Below are positions 61,600 through 64,000 of a DNA stretch of 64,000 nucleotides, one piece after another. The stretch spans positions 1-64,000 of the forward strand of contig PNJV01000003.1 in the NCBI GenBank assembly GCA_013822085.1, written 5' to 3'. Position 1 is the first letter of the stretch; the number at the start of each line of letters is the position of its first letter. The translations under genes and the position numbers were made by a program. This stretch comes from Isosphaera sp. GTDB lineage: Bacteria; Planctomycetota; Phycisphaerae; Phycisphaerales; UBA1924. A model generated the notes under the pieces. The model was given only the letters and a program-made list of their open reading frames with translations. It did not search any database and was not told the DNA's origin.

Positions 61600-64000
61600 A
61601 TGAGCACGGAAGTCGGGGCAGTCCCTGGGGCGATCGGGGGGGACGGGGGGGGCTTTGCGCACCTACACCTGCACACCGAGTACAGCCTGCTCGACGGCGG
61701 CAACCGCATCGACAGGCTCCTGGACCGCGTCAAAGAGCTGGGCATGCCCTCGGTCGCCATCACCGACCACGGCAACCTCTTCGGCGCCGTCGCCTTCGCC
61801 ACCGCGGCGCAGGAGCGCGGCATCAGGCCCATCCTGGGCGTGGAGGCGTACGTCGCGCAGGGCTCGCGGCGGGACCGCACATACACAGGTGTGTCCGACG
61901 GCGGGTACCACCTGGTGCTCCTCGCCGAGACCGACGAGGGCTGGCGCAACCTGCTGGTGCTGTGCTCCGAGGCGTATTTGACGGGCTTTTACTTCAAGCC
62001 GCGGATCGACCGCGAGCTGCTCGAACGCCACCACCGCGGCCTGATCGCCATCAACGGCCACCTGGGCTCGGAGATCGGCGAGGCGCTTCTGGCCTACGAG
62101 CGCTCCGGCCAGCAGTCGCACTGGGAGAAGGCCGTCGAGAGCGCCCGGTGGCACGCCGGCGTCTTTGCCGACACCGGCACCGGTCCGCGGTTCTTCGTCG
62201 AGCTCCAGCACCACGTACCCGAGCAGATCGCGATCAACGGGCACCTGATCCGGCTCTCGCGCCAGCTGGGCCTGCCGCTGGTGTGCGACAACGACGCCCA
62301 CTTCCTGACCGCCGACGACCACGACGCCCACGACACGCTCGTGTGCATCTCCACCGGCAAGGGCAAGAACGACCCCGACCGGATGCGCTACACGCCCGAG
62401 CTGTACGTCAAGAGCCCCGCGCAGATGCGAGAGCTCTTTGCGCAGTACGGCCAGGCCGGCCGCGAAGCGCTCGACAACACCACAGCCATCGCCGGGCGAT
62501 GCATAGCCAAACTTCCCATCGGGCAGAGCAACGCGCCGATGGTCCGCGTCCGGCGTCGCAGCGCCGCGGGCCAGCCCTCGGGCTGGGACGGCCTGCCGCA
62601 GCCGACCGACCCGGCCTACGCCGGGGACATGACCGCGTGGTACAAGGCGTACTGCGCCCAGTTCGAGGTCGTCCCGCTGGTCATACCGCCCGAGGCGAGC
62701 GAGGCCGACCGCCAGGCCGCGCTGGCCGTGTCCAAGCAGGAGTGCGACGAGGCCCTGCGGAGGCTGGCCGAGGGCGGCTATATCTGGAGGTACGGCAACC
62801 CCGCCGCGGGCGCCGCGCCGGGCGACGCATCGGAACGCGAGGCATCGGAGCGCCGAGCCAGGCTCGAGCGCGAGCTCAAGATCCTGGCCGACAAGGGCAT
62901 CTCGGCGTACTTCCTGATCGTGTGGGACTTTGTCAGCTGGGGCCGCGCGGGTGGCATCCCGGCGCTGGCCCGCGGCTCGGGCGTGGGCACGATGGTCGGC
63001 TACGTCCTGGGCCTCTCCAACGCGTGCCCGGTGCGCTACGGCCTGCTCTTCGAGCGGTTCACCGACCCGGACCGCTCCGAGTACCCCGACATCGACATCG
63101 ACATGTGCCAGGACGGCCGCGCCAGCGTGATCGAGTACGTCCGACGCAAGTACGGCCACGTGGCCCAGATCATCACCTTCGGGACGCTCAAGGCCCGGGC
63201 GGCGCTGCGCGACGTCGGCCGCGTGCTGGGCCTGACGCCGGCGCAGGTCGACCCGATCGCCAAGCTCGTGCCCGAGCAGCTGGGCATGACGCTCGACAAG
63301 GCCCTGGAGGCCGAGCCCGAGCTGCGGGCCCGCTACCAGCGCGACGCCGAGGTGCGACGACTGATCGACACGGCCAGATCGCTCGAGGGCCAGGCCCGCC
63401 ACAGCTCGGTGCACGCCGCCGGTGTGATCGTCGCCACTCGGCCGCTGCACGAGATCGTGCCCCTCTACCGCCCGCCGGGCACCGAGGACGTCGTCACCCA
63501 GTGGGACGGCCCGACGTGCGAGCGCATGGGCCTGCTCAAGATGGACTTCCTGGGCCTGCGCACCGTCAGCGTCGTCGAGCGCTGCAAGCGGCTGATCCTC
63601 CAGGGCATGACCGACCAGGACACCTACGCGTGTGTCGGCAGGCTCGCCGGCGACGGCGGCCCGCACCCGCTGGACCTCGACCGGTTGCCGATGGACGATC
63701 AGCGCGTCTTCGAGCTCTTCCGCCGCGGCGACACCACCGGCGTGTTCCAGTTCGAGTCCGACGGCATGCGCCGCCTGCTGCGCGAGATGCGGCCCGACCG
63801 GCTCGAGGACCTCATCGCCGCCAACGCGCTCTTCCGCCCGGGGCCCATGGACCTGATCCCGGACTACAACCGCCGCAAGCACGGCGAGGCCCCGGTCCCG
63901 TCCGTGCACGAGATCGTCGACCGCCACACCGCGGAGACCTACGGCGTGATGGTCTATCAAGAGCAGGTCATGCAGATCGTGCACGGCCTGGGCGGCATCA
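61600..64000 (+). CDS. dnaE: DNA polymerase III subunit alpha, N-terminal part (3' end outside window)
   Basis: The main replicative polymerase. ATG at 61600 has GGAG 6 nt upstream; about 800 residues are visible and the frame is open at the right edge. The PHP domain starts FAHLHLHTEYSLLDGGNRID and contains VAITDHGNLFGAV and ILGVEAYV. The polymerase domain has ISAYFLIVWDFVSWGR, LARGSGVGTMVGY, FERFTDPDRSEYPDIDIDM with the catalytic Asp pair, ITFGTLKARAALRDVGRV, RHSSVHAAGV, DFLGLRTVSV, and FRPGPMDLIPDY. YQEQVMQIV near the edge is also typical. Residues in the PHP metal site look conserved. TATCAT at 61537-61542 is a possible -10 with a leader of about 50 nt. Confidence 0.97.
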   Translation, partial: MSTEVGAVPGAIGGDGGGFAHLHLHTEYSLLDGGNRIDRLLDRVKELGMPSVAITDHGNLFGAVAFATAAQERGIRPILGVEAYVAQGSRRDRTYTGVSDGGYHLVLLAETDEGWRNLLVLCSEAYLTGFYFKPRIDRELLERHHRGLIAINGHLGSEIGEALLAYERSGQQSHWEKAVESARWHAGVFADTGTGPRFFVELQHHVPEQIAINGHLIRLSRQLGLPLVCDNDAHFLTADDHDAHDTLVCISTGKGKNDPDRMRYTPELYVKSPAQMRELFAQYGQAGREALDNTTAIAGRCIAKLPIGQSNAPMVRVRRRSAAGQPSGWDGLPQPTDPAYAGDMTAWYKAYCAQFEVVPLVIPPEASEADRQAALAVSKQECDEALRRLAEGGYIWRYGNPAAGAAPGDASEREASERRARLERELKILADKGISAYFLIVWDFVSWGRAGGIPALARGSGVGTMVGYVLGLSNACPVRYGLLFERFTDPDRSEYPDIDIDMCQDGRASVIEYVRRKYGHVAQIITFGTLKARAALRDVGRVLGLTPAQVDPIAKLVPEQLGMTLDKALEAEPELRARYQRDAEVRRLIDTARSLEGQARHSSVHAAGVIVATRPLHEIVPLYRPPGTEDVVTQWDGPTCERMGLLKMDFLGLRTVSVVERCKRLILQGMTDQDTYACVGRLAGDGGPHPLDLDRLPMDDQRVFELFRRGDTTGVFQFESDGMRRLLREMRPDRLEDLIAANALFRPGPMDLIPDYNRRKHGEAPVPSVHEIVDRHTAETYGVMVYQEQVMQIVHGLGGI

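Overview
The window is a gene-dense, very GC-rich bacterial chromosome segment. I infer Planctomycetota, most likely a Phycisphaerae-like lineage. This rests on gene style: a DUF2752 membrane protein, paired orphan lipoproteins, an ECF sigma/TM/PDZ set, alanine/proline-rich tails and many GTG starts. No rRNA or marker tree was available. I see no rRNA, tRNA, CRISPR array, insertion sequence, prophage or integrase. Nearly all genes are housekeeping or conserved envelope genes, so this is core chromosome, not a mobile island.

Layout. 1-2764: end of an FtsK/SpoIIIE-like ATPase, a 20-bp tandem repeat, a 62-aa membrane protein, thiG, thiS and a small EamA transporter (minus strand). 2831-5076: scpB and a transglutaminase-like exported protein that has lost its catalytic Cys and His. 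5151-8344 (minus): glycosyltransferase-like protein, two paralogous lipoproteins, DUF2752. 8419-15035 (minus): EAL-CBS-GGDEF protein, ffh, polX, a short ORF and an XRE-type regulator. 15036-19918: recG, DUF971, pyrF (apparently frameshifted), alpha/beta hydrolase, MazG-like. 20069-22914: rpsL-rpsG behind a clear sigma-70 promoter, a ThiF-type E1 enzyme that probably serves the distant thiS/thiG, and a DinB protein. 22930-28142: pyrG with a His-rich N-terminal extension, an M42 aminopeptidase, ygfZ, a cupin. 28281-34129: glycan block (GT10 fucosyltransferase-like, two GT4, a DegT aminotransferase, a methyltransferase). 34231-40881: PPi-type phosphofructokinase and a tandem of exported amidohydrolases in which only one of three modules keeps its metal ligands. 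41195-44057: ECF sigma, a TM partner and a PDZ protein (apparently frameshifted). 44257-49101: DUF2325 protein, orphan MoxR ATPase, lptB, a group-2 sigma-70 factor. 49420-55940: UvrB/UvrC-motif protein, membrane protein, membrane coiled-coil protein with a BRCT-like end, an RsuA/RluB-family pseudouridine synthase lacking its catalytic Asp, YihY/BrkB protein. 55951-64000: gcvP with a structured leader, an M28-PDZ peptidase, and the 5' part of dnaE.

Two themes stand out. First, many genes lacking a Shine-Dalgarno sequence have a TANNNT -10-like hexamer 5-8 nt before the start codon, which points to widespread leaderless transcription. Second, several family members have lost catalytic residues: the transglutaminase-like protein, the pseudouridine synthase, two amidohydrolase modules and a GGDEF domain. 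Two or three genes appear frameshifted, so base-level assembly errors must be excluded before biology is read into them. I did not find a convincing multi-gene novel system.
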